The notes beneath the pieces are model-generated. The model made no database searches, had not been told where the DNA came from, and was given only the letters and a program-made list of their open reading frames with translations. Both the position numbers and the translations under genes were made by a program. A stretch of 64,000 nt of DNA from Sphingomonas abietis. Its GTDB lineage: Bacteria > Pseudomonadota > Alphaproteobacteria > Sphingomonadales > Sphingomonadaceae. Below are positions 17,061 through 26,087 of the stretch, in pieces (the stretch's first letter is position 1; every line of letters starts with the position of its first letter). The stretch spans positions 3,259,001 through 3,323,000 of the forward strand of contig NZ_CP115174.1 of NCBI RefSeq assembly GCF_027625475.1, in the 5' to 3' direction.

Positions 17061-17513
17061 CGTCCTCCCCTTCTTTTTTGTCAGACATAACAGCTACAGC
17101 CGGAATTTATCACAATCAAGCGGCCGTCATGATCTGGACAGTACTCGACGCGAGTCGATAAGTGGCGAGAGAGCAAAAACGAGAGGACATGGCGCTCGTC
17201 AAAGATCGAACCGCTCACACATCGGTGTCGCTCCAGGTCGATCGGTGGCCATGGGCGGCAGGGAGCGGCCGCGCGCGATCTTGGCACCGGCCACCGTCAT
17301 CGGCCTCACCAGCATAGCGCCAGCCTCTTTAGGACCCTTTCATTTGCCCAACAATTGTAGGCTTCACGAGAGGCGCCTGGCGACGCGATGCAAATCTCGC
17401 GCGCTGCGCGGTGATCAAGCTGGCACACGTCGCCTTGCTCGACATGCAAGGCTCGAACGGTTTTCTCACCGGCCGGAACGCTCGAGACCACGACCGAGGA
17501 CAGGGCAATCGTA
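17061..17513. other. Divergent intergenic region between GH51 and GH27 genes
   Basis: About 450 bp that should hold both promoters. A small symmetric element ACTCGACGCGAGT lies near 17143-17157 and could be an operator. The right half (17306-17513) has a minus-strand frame with a signal-peptide-like start that overlaps the GH27 start; it has no recognised family and I do not call it. No transcription factor gene is present in the locus. Confidence 0.4.
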
Positions 17514-18851
17514 ATGGACAGTAATCGACGCATGGTGTTGGCAGGCGGGATGGCAGGCCTCACCGCCGCATCGTTGAGCGGCGCGGCGGCGGCGCCCGGG
17601 GCGCGCCTTGCGCCGCGCCCGCCGATGGGCTGGAACAGCTGGAACAGTTTCGCGACCACGATCAACGAGGCGCAGGCCCGCGAGACCGCTCAGATCATGG
17701 CCCAAACGCTACTGCCCTTCGGCTACGAGATCTTCACGATCGACATCCAATGGTATGAGCCCGGCGCATCCGGCTACGCCTATGCCGCAAATCCGGTGCC
17801 TACGATCGACGGCCATGGCCGGCTCCTCCCCGCCCCGAACCGTTTTCCATCGAGCGCGGGTGGCCGCGGTTTCGCGCCGCTGGCTGCGGAAATCCATGCG
17901 CTGGGCCTGAAATTCGGCATCCACCTGATGCGCGGCATTCCCCGCCTCGCGGTCGATCGCAACCAGCCCATCCTGGGTACCGAGCACCGCGCCGCCGACA
18001 TCGCCGATCGCGACAGCATCTGCTCGTGGAATCCCGACATGTACGGCGTCGACATGACGAAGCCGGGCGCGCAGGCTTATTATGACAGCGTCTTCCAGCT
18101 CTATGCCGATTGGGGCGTCGATTTCGTGAAGATGGACGACATGAGCCGCCCCTATGACGCGCATGTGCCGGAGATCGAGGCCGCGCACCGCGCCATCGTC
18201 GCAACGCGACGCCCCATCCTGCTCAGCCTGTCACCCGGCGAAACCCCCGTGATCCGCGGCGATCATGTCCGCCGCTTTGCCCAGATGTGGCGGATCGCGG
18301 ACGATTTCTGGGACGAATGGCCAATGCTGGAGGCACAATTCGTCCGCCTCGAAAACTGGACGCCGTATCGCGGCTTGGGCGCGTGGCCTGATGCCGACAT
18401 GCTCCCGCTCGGGCGACTTGCGCTCGGCCAGCGCGACAGTCGCTTCACGCCCGACGAGCAACGGACGCTGATGACGCTGTGGTCGATCGCCCGCTCACCG
18501 CTGATCATGGGCGGTGATCTGCGCGATCTGGACGCCGACACACTCGCCCTGCTCACCCATCGCGACGTCCTTGCGGTCAGCCAGACCAGCACGGACAATC
18601 GCCCGCACTTCGTCGAGGACGGCGCGCGCATCTGGTCCGCTCGGCCGCAGGCCGGCCGTGGTCGTTACCTTGCGCTCTTCAACACCACGGACCAGCCGAA
18701 GGACGTGGGTATCAATCTTCGCGATCTGGGCTTTTGTGAGTCGGCCGACGTGCGCGACCTCTGGGAAGGGCGCTCACTGGGCCGCTGCGCCGGGCGTATG
18801 TCCCGGACGCTCCCCGCACATGGCGCAGGCCTCTATCTGCTCTCCGATTGA
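17514..18851 (+). CDS. GH27 alpha-galactosidase / beta-L-arabinopyranosidase
   Basis: The 445-residue protein begins MDSNRRMVLAGGMAGL, a twin-arginine-like signal, followed by APRPPMGWNSWNSF, the GH27 entry motif. The nucleophile aspartate is in VDFVKMDDMS and the acid/base aspartate in WRIADDFWDEW; the substrate loop is MGGDLRDLD. The C-terminal beta-domain is present and the length is normal. GH27 includes alpha-galactosidases and beta-L-arabinopyranosidases; with GH51 and GH43 enzymes nearby, the second is plausible, but the distinction needs assay. An AGGACAGGG sequence precedes the ATG. Export by Tat would place it in the periplasm. Confidence 0.88.
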   Translation: MDSNRRMVLAGGMAGLTAASLSGAAAAPGARLAPRPPMGWNSWNSFATTINEAQARETAQIMAQTLLPFGYEIFTIDIQWYEPGASGYAYAANPVPTIDGHGRLLPAPNRFPSSAGGRGFAPLAAEIHALGLKFGIHLMRGIPRLAVDRNQPILGTEHRAADIADRDSICSWNPDMYGVDMTKPGAQAYYDSVFQLYADWGVDFVKMDDMSRPYDAHVPEIEAAHRAIVATRRPILLSLSPGETPVIRGDHVRRFAQMWRIADDFWDEWPMLEAQFVRLENWTPYRGLGAWPDADMLPLGRLALGQRDSRFTPDEQRTLMTLWSIARSPLIMGGDLRDLDADTLALLTHRDVLAVSQTSTDNRPHFVEDGARIWSARPQAGRGRYLALFNTTDQPKDVGINLRDLGFCESADVRDLWEGRSLGRCAGRMSRTLPAHGAGLYLLSD

Positions 18852-19272
18852 CTGGCCATCGTCTTGACTGGCCATTGTGGACGGCCATTGCCGACGGACG
18901 AACGAAGCCGAGCCTACCAGACGCGCCGTCGACCTCGCTGCAGCGCAGCAATCATTTCAAAGAAGAACTGATTCGCTTTGAAATAGCATCAGCCACGTCA
19001 TCCGTTCCATAATACTGCGTTCACGCAGACTGTCCGGTCATGCGAGCCGACCCGGACTACTCGGTCGACGCGACAGCTTGCCGTTCAGCTGGAAACCGGA
19101 GGATCCCAGGCGAATCCGACCCGGCTTCTCACATTGATTATACGCTTATTTCTCCATCCCAAGATGCTGCTTGGCAAAGCTCTTGCCAGCACCATCCGGG
19201 TTCGATAGGAATTGTCTGAGTAAATCACATCGATGCCGCAGATAGCGGTGCGAATTATAGGGAGGGGATGGA
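18852..19272. other. Intergenic region upstream of the arabinan TonB receptor
   Basis: About 420 bp without a gene. It contains the inverted repeat at 18954-18984 and an A/T-richer stretch around 19120-19270 that probably includes the receptor promoter. No riboswitch fold was recognised. Confidence 0.4.
18954..18984. repeat. Inverted repeat, possible operator or terminator
   Basis: Exact 9-bp arms ATTTCAAAG and CTTTGAAAT are separated by 13 nt. It follows the GH27 gene by about 100 bp and precedes the receptor by about 290 bp. A/T-rich arms with this spacing could bind a dimeric regulator; without a T-run it is a weak terminator. Confidence 0.45.
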
Positions 19273-21912
19273 ATGGCTTCCGTTCGTCATACGCTGTTGT
19301 CCGCATGTTCGGCACTCGCGCTCGGCATGATCGTCGGGCCCGCCTTTGCGCAGGATCAGTCCATTCAGACCGACGGTTCTGGCACAGCCGCCTCCGCCGC
19401 CACCGTCGATCCGGGTGCTGCGAGCCAGGAAATCATCGTCACCGGCGTCCGCGCCAGCCTGTCGAGCGCACAGTCGATCAAGCGCAACGCGCCGCAGATC
19501 GTCGACTCGATCGTGGCCGAGGATATCGGCAAGTTGCCGGACAATACCGTGGCCGACGCACTCCAGCGTGTCACCGGCGTGCAGGTGATCCGTGGCAATG
19601 GCGAGACCACCGGCGTCGACATCCGCGGCCTGCCCAACGCCGCGACGCTGCTCAACGGCCGCGAGGCCTTTACCGGCACCGGCCGCGGCGTCGCGCTGCA
19701 GGACATTCCGGCCGAGTTGCTCGCCGGCGTCGATGTCTACAAGACCAGCACGCCGGACATCATCGAGGGCGGCGTTGCCGGCGTGATCGACATTCGCCTG
19801 CATCGCCCATTCGATTTCAAGGGCTTCACGATCGCCGGCGACGGCCGCGCCGTCTATTCGGATCAGGCGAAGAAGTGGAGCTATCTCGGCGGCGGCCTGG
19901 TCTCGGACCGGTGGGACACCGGCATCGGCGAACTCGGACTGTTGATCGGCGCGTCTTACAACAAGCGCAGATATGAGGATCAGGTTGCCTTCGATTTCGA
20001 TGCGAGCGGCACGCCGGTCGCGACGCCCGATACCGTTGGCGGCACATACACGGATGGCAATCGCCGCCGGATCGGCCTCAACGCGTCCGCCCAGTGGCGC
20101 CCTTCCGACAAGCTAGAATTCTACGCCGACGGTACCTACACCCAATATAAGGAGCGCTACGGCGTCAATTTCTTCATCGGTCTACCGAAGGCCGGCAATG
20201 TCGTCTCCATCACCCCGCGGTCCGACAGCCCGTCGCTTGCGCAGGGCGCGACGACGCTCAACGATTATACGCTGACCAGCAAGCAGGCTTATCAAAACAA
20301 GACGCAGACATATCAGGGTGACCTCGGCGGCAAGTGGCACATTGATGACCAAACCACGCTGACCGGCGAGTTCGTCTATAATTACAGCAAGATCGTCGAT
20401 CGCAACGCTATTCTCGATACCTCGTTCAACGCACCGTCCGTCACCTATGATTTCGACAATAACGGCACACCCAACGTGGCGATCAGCGGCGTGGACATCA
20501 CTGATCCGTCCAACTTCTACATCCGCACGCTGTTCGACAATCACAGCCTCGCGACCAGTAAGCAATATGCCTATCGCGCCGATCTGCAGCATGATTTCGA
20601 AGGCGGCTTCCTGCAGAACTTCAAGCTTGGCGCCCGCTACACCAATCGCAAGGCGAACTCGCAGGCCACCGCCTCGATCGGCCAGGCCAATCCCGATCCC
20701 GATGGCACGCAATTGACCAGCATTCCGGGCCTCGCTTCGTTGTCACCCGGCGGCCTCGTCGACGGCAAGCTAGGCATTGATCAGTTCGCGCTCAGCGACA
20801 CTGATTTCCTGCTCGATAACACCGACACGATCCGCCAGATATTCGGCTACACCGGCGCACGTGCGTTCGATCCGACCCTGGCTTTCTTCGATAAGGAGAA
20901 GACCTATGCGGCCTACGCACAGGTTGGTTATCATCTCGATGCTGGCTCGATCCCGATCGATGGCATCGCGGGTGTCCGCGTCGTCAATACGGTCGAGCAA
21001 CTCAACGGCGACGGGGTGAACGCCCGTGAGAATTATCTAGACTGGCTGCCCAGCGCGACCCTGCGCGCCAAGCTGACCGATAAGCTCCAGGCACGGCTCG
21101 CTTATGGCAAGACGATCACGCGCCCGGAATTCTCCGCGCTCAATCCGCTGGTGACTTACACCCCGAACGGCGCGACCGGTGGCGACAGCTATTACGGCAC
21201 CGGCGGTGGCGGCAATCCGATGCTCACCCCGATCAAGTCGCAAGCCTTCGATGCGTCGCTGGAATATTATTTCAACCGGACCTCATCGGTCACCGTCGCC
21301 GGCTTCTATCATAAGCTGAAGGGCTATATTCAGACCTACTCTGCTCCGGAGGTCTATGGCGTCGACGGCAACGGGGATCCCGCTACCTATCTGGTCAGCC
21401 GCCCCCGCAACACCGGCGACGGCAAGCTCTACGGCGCGGAAGCCGCCTATCAGCAATTCTTCGATTTCCTTCCCGGGGCACTCTCCGGCTTGGGTGCCCA
21501 GATCAACGGCACCTTCCTGATCGGCACAACGGCCGATCCCAATACCGGTGCGCAGGAGCGGCTCGTCAACGTCTCCAAATATTCCTACAACGCGATTCTG
21601 ATCTACGAGAAATACGGCATTTCGGCCCGGCTTGCCTATAATTGGCGCTCGAATTTCATCGACAGCTACACCTCCGGCGGCTCACAGGGCGGCACGATCC
21701 GGGTGAGCCCGGTTCAGCAACTGGATTTTTCCGGCAGCTACTCGCCGATCCCATGGCTGACCCTGACCTTCGATGCCACCAACCTGCTTGATCGCACTTA
21801 TCATGATCGCTTCGTCGGTGTGAGCCAGACCACCGGCCTTGCCTCCAACACCCCGCGCGACACCCGCATGTACGACCGAACCTTCGAGTTCGGCGCGCGC
21901 TTTAAATTCTGA
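19273..21912 (+). CDS. TonB-dependent receptor for oligosaccharides (arabinan locus)
   Basis: The 879-residue receptor has a signal peptide ending in GPAFAQ. Next come the N-terminal EIIVTGVRASLSSAQSIKRN block typical of Caulobacter/sphingomonad carbohydrate receptors, a plug with LPDNTVADALQRVTGVQV and DIRGLPNAATLLNGRE, and a barrel ending EFGARFKF. The GH43 endo-arabinanase starts 14 nt downstream, so the two are co-transcribed. Role: TonB-driven uptake of arabino-oligosaccharides across the outer membrane. The lack of a visible SusD-like protein is normal for this group. Ligand specificity is inferred from neighbours. Confidence 0.92.
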   Translation: MASVRHTLLSACSALALGMIVGPAFAQDQSIQTDGSGTAASAATVDPGAASQEIIVTGVRASLSSAQSIKRNAPQIVDSIVAEDIGKLPDNTVADALQRVTGVQVIRGNGETTGVDIRGLPNAATLLNGREAFTGTGRGVALQDIPAELLAGVDVYKTSTPDIIEGGVAGVIDIRLHRPFDFKGFTIAGDGRAVYSDQAKKWSYLGGGLVSDRWDTGIGELGLLIGASYNKRRYEDQVAFDFDASGTPVATPDTVGGTYTDGNRRRIGLNASAQWRPSDKLEFYADGTYTQYKERYGVNFFIGLPKAGNVVSITPRSDSPSLAQGATTLNDYTLTSKQAYQNKTQTYQGDLGGKWHIDDQTTLTGEFVYNYSKIVDRNAILDTSFNAPSVTYDFDNNGTPNVAISGVDITDPSNFYIRTLFDNHSLATSKQYAYRADLQHDFEGGFLQNFKLGARYTNRKANSQATASIGQANPDPDGTQLTSIPGLASLSPGGLVDGKLGIDQFALSDTDFLLDNTDTIRQIFGYTGARAFDPTLAFFDKEKTYAAYAQVGYHLDAGSIPIDGIAGVRVVNTVEQLNGDGVNARENYLDWLPSATLRAKLTDKLQARLAYGKTITRPEFSALNPLVTYTPNGATGGDSYYGTGGGGNPMLTPIKSQAFDASLEYYFNRTSSVTVAGFYHKLKGYIQTYSAPEVYGVDGNGDPATYLVSRPRNTGDGKLYGAEAAYQQFFDFLPGALSGLGAQINGTFLIGTTADPNTGAQERLVNVSKYSYNAILIYEKYGISARLAYNWRSNFIDSYTSGGSQGGTIRVSPVQQLDFSGSYSPIPWLTLTFDATNLLDRTYHDRFVGVSQTTGLASNTPRDTRMYDRTFEFGARFKF

Positions 21913-21926
21913 TCGGGAGCCGTTCG

Positions 21927-22964
21927 ATGCGTCGTTTCACCAGGTCCGCCCTCGCCGCCTCCTTCGCCGTCTTCGGGATGGCGGCAGCACCGGCCCCGCC
22001 CTCGTCGGCCAATGCTTCGATCAATGCAGCGATGGTCGGCGATCTTGTGCCCACCCATGATCCCGTCATGATCAAGCAGGGCGATAAATTCTACGTCTAC
22101 GGCACCGGCACCGACAAGGCGACCGGCCGCCATATTCTGTCGCGTACATCGACTGATCTGATCCACTGGACCGCGCAGGGCGGCCTGTTCGCGGGCATCC
22201 CGGACTGGGGCGCGAAGGCGATCCCCGGCACCGAGGAATATTGGGCGCCCGACGTCCATTTTTTCAACGGTCAATATTATCTCTATTATGCGCTTTCGAC
22301 CTTCGGCAGCAATCGCTCGGCGATCGGGCTGTTTACCAGCCCGACGCTCGATCCCCAGTCCTCCGATTATCACTGGACCGACCAAGGGCTGGTCGTGATG
22401 TCGACCGCGCAAAGCGACTTCAATGCGATCGATCCCAATCACTTCATCGATCGCGACGGCAAGCACTGGCTGTCGCTCGGCAGTTTCTGGAGCGGGATCA
22501 AGCTGTTCGCGCTGAATCCGAAAACCGGGAAACTGCTCGATCCGAACGAGAGGCCGATCTCGCTGGCCAAGCGGCTGGCCCCGGCCGGCGCGGCCGCGCC
22601 GATCGAAGCGCCCTATTTGTTCAGCCATGGTGGCTGGTATTATTTGCTCGCCTCCTACGACTATTGCTGCAAGGGCGTGAACAGCACTTATTATACCGTG
22701 GTCGGCCGCTCGAAGGATATTCGCGGGCCTTATCTGGGCGAAGATGGCAGTCGCATGCTCGATGGCCAAGGGACCGTCATCCTGAAGGCCGACCTGCAGG
22801 AAAAGCAGCGCTTCCGCGGTCCCGGCCATTCCGCCTATCTTTCGGACGGCGGCAAGGATTACATCGTCTATCACGCCTACGATAAGGAGCACGATGGCGC
22901 TCCGACGCTGCGCATCTCGCAGATCAGCTGGACCGCCGATGGCTGGCCACGCGCAGCGCTCTGA
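21927..22964 (+). CDS. Endo-1,5-alpha-L-arabinanase, GH43
   Basis: The 345-residue secreted protein has a signal peptide (AAPAPPSSANA) and a GH43 propeller. The catalytic base aspartate is in THDPVMIKQGDKFYVYG, the pKa-modulating aspartate in NAIDPNHFIDRDGK, and the acid glutamate in PIEAPYLFSHGGWYYL. The ASYDYCCKGVNSTY segment is characteristic of endo-arabinanases. It cuts the alpha-1,5-arabinan backbone to oligosaccharides, which the adjacent receptor would import and the GH51 enzyme would finish. It is the second gene of the receptor operon and is followed directly by a terminator hairpin. Confidence 0.92.
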   Translation: MRRFTRSALAASFAVFGMAAAPAPPSSANASINAAMVGDLVPTHDPVMIKQGDKFYVYGTGTDKATGRHILSRTSTDLIHWTAQGGLFAGIPDWGAKAIPGTEEYWAPDVHFFNGQYYLYYALSTFGSNRSAIGLFTSPTLDPQSSDYHWTDQGLVVMSTAQSDFNAIDPNHFIDRDGKHWLSLGSFWSGIKLFALNPKTGKLLDPNERPISLAKRLAPAGAAAPIEAPYLFSHGGWYYLLASYDYCCKGVNSTYYTVVGRSKDIRGPYLGEDGSRMLDGQGTVILKADLQEKQRFRGPGHSAYLSDGGKDYIVYHAYDKEHDGAPTLRISQISWTADGWPRAAL

Positions 22965-22966
22965 TC

Positions 22967-22988
22967 CGCGGGCGATCGAGCGCCCGCG
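22967..22988 (+). terminator. Terminator hairpin after the arabinanase gene
   Basis: Arms CGCGGGCG and CGCCCGCG enclose a 6-nt loop, 2 nt after the stop codon, followed by the A/T-rich ATTATAAT. Confidence 0.65.
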
Positions 22989-23001
22989 ATTATAATGCCG
23001 C

Positions 23002-23076
23002 ATGTCGGAAGTCGACGATGCCACCGCGGGCAATGATCGTCCCTTCCTCATGGCCCTCAGTCCGCCAAGGATCTGA
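23002..23076 (+). pseudogene. N-terminal fragment, probably of the interrupted MFS transporter
   Basis: A 24-residue frame (MSEVDDATAGNDRPFLMALS, then PPRI) ends 30 nt before the IS701 insertion. Its polar start and FLMALS block resemble the N-terminus of NupG-like MFS sugar transporters, whose next conserved part appears just beyond the insertion at 24528. Some 25 codons between them are lost or frameshifted. The assignment rests on position and weak similarity. Confidence 0.45.
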
Positions 23077-23109
23077 TAGCAGCGCCGTTATTGATCTGAC
23101 CTCCTCTAG

Positions 23110-23123
23110 CATTACAGTTGCAT
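23110..23123. repeat. IS701 terminal inverted repeat, left
   Basis: CATTACAGTTGCAT, exact complement of the copy at 24510-24523. The transposase stop codon lies inside it. CTAG directly outside is the target duplication. Confidence 0.9.
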
Positions 23124-24478
23124 TCTAGTTTTGAGATGAGCTCGTCTGGCAGCGGCTTGGTGCGCGCGTCGCCAGCATGACCAGGCGATGATGTACGCGG
23201 GCCGTATGCGGCGCTGAGCGAGCTTGTTGGCGATCCGCCGAACTTCCTGGATCGACCAGCGGATCAGATCCTGACGGTCCGCGTCCTCGATCTTTTTGGG
23301 GGCGTCACGGCATTGGCGCGGTATCGGATCACCGCCATCATGGCGAAGGCGAGCATGACCAGAGAGACGTGGCGATGCCAGCCATGCCACGAACGGCTTT
23401 CGTTATGATCGAGGCCGAGTTCGTTTTTGGTGGTCTCGAAGCTATCTTCAATCGCCCAACGACGGCCTTCGACAGCGACGAGTGTCTGGATGTTGGTGCC
23501 GGCCGGGCACCAGGTCGTGAAGTAGGCCAGGTCACCGTCGCTGATGTTACGGCGGATCAGCAGGCCCCGGGTCCACACGCCTGATTTCGTCTCGTCATAT
23601 TCATCGGCATCGAGATCGGCGAGCTCGCAATATGCCCAGTCATGAAGACGGGCGCCCTTTGTGCCCTCACCAGCGGACAGGCGTTTCCATGCGTCTGCAT
23701 CGAGGTCTTGTGCGATCTCCTCCGCCTTGCCTGCGACCGGGGGCTTGTCGCCCCAAGAGCCAAAATAGTGATCCGACTTCACGCCGAGAACGTAGCCCTT
23801 GCAGGCTCGACGCAGGGCCTGCTCGACGTCACCGACCCCATATACGGCGTCCGCCGCGACCCATGAAAATGGGACCTTGGCCGCCAAAGCCCGCTGTATC
23901 ATCTGAACAGCCAAAGCCGGCTTGGTGGCGAAGGCTAACGCTTCAGGGACATGGGTTGCGGCAAGTCGTGCGGGATCACCCGTCCAGCTCTTTGGAAGAT
24001 ACAAAGCGCGATCGATAAACGCGTGCCCGCGAGCCGATACATAGGCCACGAATACACCGATCTGGCAGTTCGTGATCTTGCCAGCCGATCCGGTATATTG
24101 ACGCGCAACGCCACAGGAAGCCTTGCCTTGCTTGAGGAAACCGGTCTCGTCGATGACCAGGACTGCCTCGTCGGTCGCAAGGCTCTCAACAACATAGTCT
24201 CGTACGATGTCGCGAAGCTCGTCTGCCTCCCATCGCCCGCGGCCCAAAATAGCCTGTTGCCGCCAAGGCCCCGGATCCCCTGCAGCCTCGGCGCGCATCC
24301 AACCCGTCTTGCGGCGCTCGTCACTCAGCAAGCCGTCCAGAAACAGGTTCGCAGACGCCGCAACGCGCTCCTGCGTGAACAACCCGCGCATACGGCTCTT
24401 CACGTCCCGCAGCGAGGACGCCCACAACTCCAGTGTCGCTTCTATCGATGCACCCGTCATCCACGGCCTCCTTACCAT
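23112..24478 (-). CDS. IS701-family transposase, with -1 frameshift at a slippery heptamer
   Basis: The first frame (24478 down to 23264, 404 residues) has DDE-type blocks LVIDETGFLKQGKASCGVARQY, VAADAVYGVG and EGRRWAIEDSFETTKNELGLDH. Near its end the family similarity switches to the -1 frame: DAPKKIEDADRQDLIRWS and AQRRIRPAYIIAWSCWRRAH, ending at the stop 23112-23114. The switch falls on C-CCA-AAA at 23294-23300, a canonical X-XXY-YYZ slippery site, giving a 455-residue product of normal family length. Either the frameshift is programmed or a homopolymer indel has broken the gene. The gene fills the IS. Confidence 0.8.
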
Positions 24479-24509
24479 GGAGACCTATTGATTCAGAGTT
24501 CCGCTTGAT

Positions 24510-24523
24510 ATGCAACTGTAATG
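24510..24523. repeat. IS701 terminal inverted repeat, right
   Basis: ATGCAACTGTAATG, exact complement of the left end. Its last three bases form an ATG in frame with the downstream transporter fragment. Confidence 0.9.
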
Positions 24524-24527
24524 CTAG

Positions 24528-25282
24528 TGCTACAAACCCGCGGTCTGGGCGCGCAAATCGGAAACGCCTTCTCGGTCGGCCCGATCGCGTCGATCGCCGG
24601 CTCACTCCTGCTCGGCATGGCGGCAGCACGCTACCTCAACCCGCGCATGCTCCTCGTCGTGCTACATCTCGTCGGCGCAGCGATCCTGTTGGCATTGCCG
24701 CGTCTGATAACCCCTGCCGCCGGCGGCAGCTTCGTCTGGCTCCTGCTCGGCTATATGATCCTGTACATGCCGACCGTAGGGCTCGCCAACACGATCGCGC
24801 TGAAGAGCTTTGGCGGACGCGTCGATCGTTTTCCACTGGTCCGCGCGTTCGGCACGATCGGCTGGATTGTCGCAGGACTCGGCATCGGCCGGGCGGGACT
24901 CTCAGCCAGCCCGCAGGTCTTCACCATTGCCGCGATCGCGTCGCTGGTACTTGGCCTTTACAGCTGCACGCTGCCCGACGTCGCCGCCGATGCGCCGCGC
25001 AGCGGTAGCCTGGCTCGGGAGATCTTCTGTGTCGAGGCGTTTGCGCTGTTGCGGCAACGATCGTTCTGCATCTTCATCGTCTGCGCGACACTCATCTCGA
25101 TCCCGCTCGCCATGTATTATGCCTATGCATCACCTTTCATCGGTGCGACCGGCATTGCCAATGTCGGTGGAACGCTTGCGATAGGGCAGATGTCGGAGCT
25201 CGGCTTCATGCTGTCGATGCCATGGCTCTATCGCCGGTTCGGGGTGAAGGCCCGGTCGGCCGAAGCGAGCGCACCACGGTGA
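24528..25282 (+). pseudogene. MFS (NupG-like) sugar transporter, both ends lost
   Basis: After the IS the sequence reads QTRGLGAQIGNAFSVGPIASIAG through about seven membrane segments to PWLYRRFGVKARS near 25244, then leaves the family. Normal relatives have 12 segments and about 400 residues. The first segment is missing at the IS junction and the C-terminal third is missing at a second break. The IS right end supplies an ATG at 24521, so a 253-residue fragment could be translated but is unlikely to transport. It was probably the inner-membrane importer of arabinan breakdown products, being just downstream of the receptor-arabinanase operon. Confidence 0.7.
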
Positions 25283-25658
25283 TAATATTCATAGGCCGCG
25301 AGGATAAGGGCGGAAGCGACCGCCAGATCGTGCTCGAACGCCTCGGTGCGGATACGAACGTGGGCTTTCTGGACGATGTCGATATCGTCTGGACCGCGCC
25401 GAGCGGAGGCACATGATCGCGGACGGTGGTGGGCTGGTACCGCCATGCTAGGCTCTACCGTCAGCGGCAGTTTTTCAGCGGGCATTATCCGTCACGCCAG
25501 CATCGTAACGCCGGGATTGATACCTACAGGGTCAGGGCGCGTCCGGGCGACGCATTCCTCCTCCCCGAAGAAGAAAGGACCTTAGCCCTAGGTCATGGTG
25601 ACGGCTGGAGCGGTCACGCCTCGCACCGGAAGATCGCAATCGTCTGGTCTCCGAACTC
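25283..25658. other. Gene debris, unrecognised
   Basis: No intact gene. A minus-strand frame (25485 to 25228) reads DIDIVQKAHVRIRTEAF and LAVASALILAAYEYYH, which looks like real protein sequence of a family I cannot name, cut at both ends. The plus strand has short frames of arginine-rich composition only. Confidence 0.35.
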
Positions 25659-26087
25659 ATGGCCGCGCGACGAGACGTCGGAAAGAAGACCGTGATGCCG
25701 GAAGATCCGGCGGAGCGCGTCGTGGCGGGCGCCTGTGCGCTCTCGCCCAATCTTGGTGAGCGGATGATTGCGGCGAAGCTGCTTGGAAGGCCCGTCGTGC
25801 TCCGCGAGCTTGCCCCACAAGACCTCAAGATCGAGGTCGACCAGTTCTCCCGGAAGGAAGCGATCGAGGCGGCGACCTACCTTGCCTACGTTGTCGGGAT
25901 CGCCCACGCGCGCCAGCTGACACCGGACCAGCGCCTGACCTGGCGGCAACAACTGGTGTCGGGACAGGAGGGCGACCTCGATGCGCCATCCTGGCTCTGG
26001 CGGAGCATCATCGATCTCGCGGGCGCGCACGAGACGGAGTATCTCGAACATTGTCGGCGCTTCGCTCTCGGCACGGAGCACGCTTGA
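25659..26087 (+). pseudogene. DUF2252 protein, C-terminal fragment
   Basis: The frame carries the end of a DUF2252 protein: ALSPNLGERMIAAKLLGRPVVLRELAPQDLKIEVDQ, then AATYLAYVVGIAHARQLTPDQR, then DAPSWLWRSIIDLAGAHETEYLEHCRR. Full-length members have more than 400 residues and a kinase-like fold of unknown activity; only about 130 residues remain. No good start site is present. Its TGA overlaps the ATG of the deaminase gene (TGATG), so the deaminase was once, or still is, translationally coupled to it. Confidence 0.65.

Larger units (their letters stand above)
23110..24523 (-). mobile_element. IS701-family insertion sequence, 1414 bp
   Basis: The element is bounded by exact 14-bp terminal inverted repeats CATTACAGTTGCAT (23110-23123) and ATGCAACTGTAATG (24510-24523). 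Flanking CTAG copies at 23106-23109 and 24524-24527 fit the 4-bp YTAR target duplication of IS701. It holds one transposase gene. The clean ends and duplication indicate a fairly recent insertion; it separates two pieces of a transporter gene. Confidence 0.9.

Noticed and set aside
17306..17665. Minus-strand frame with a signal-peptide-like start before GH27
   Set aside because: Overlaps the GH27 coding start, is Arg/Cys-rich later, and has no family resemblance.
25228..25485. Minus-strand frame with plausible protein sequence (AHVRIRTEAF...AYEYYH)
   Set aside because: Family could not be named, and the frame is cut by unrelated sequence on both sides; kept only as debris.
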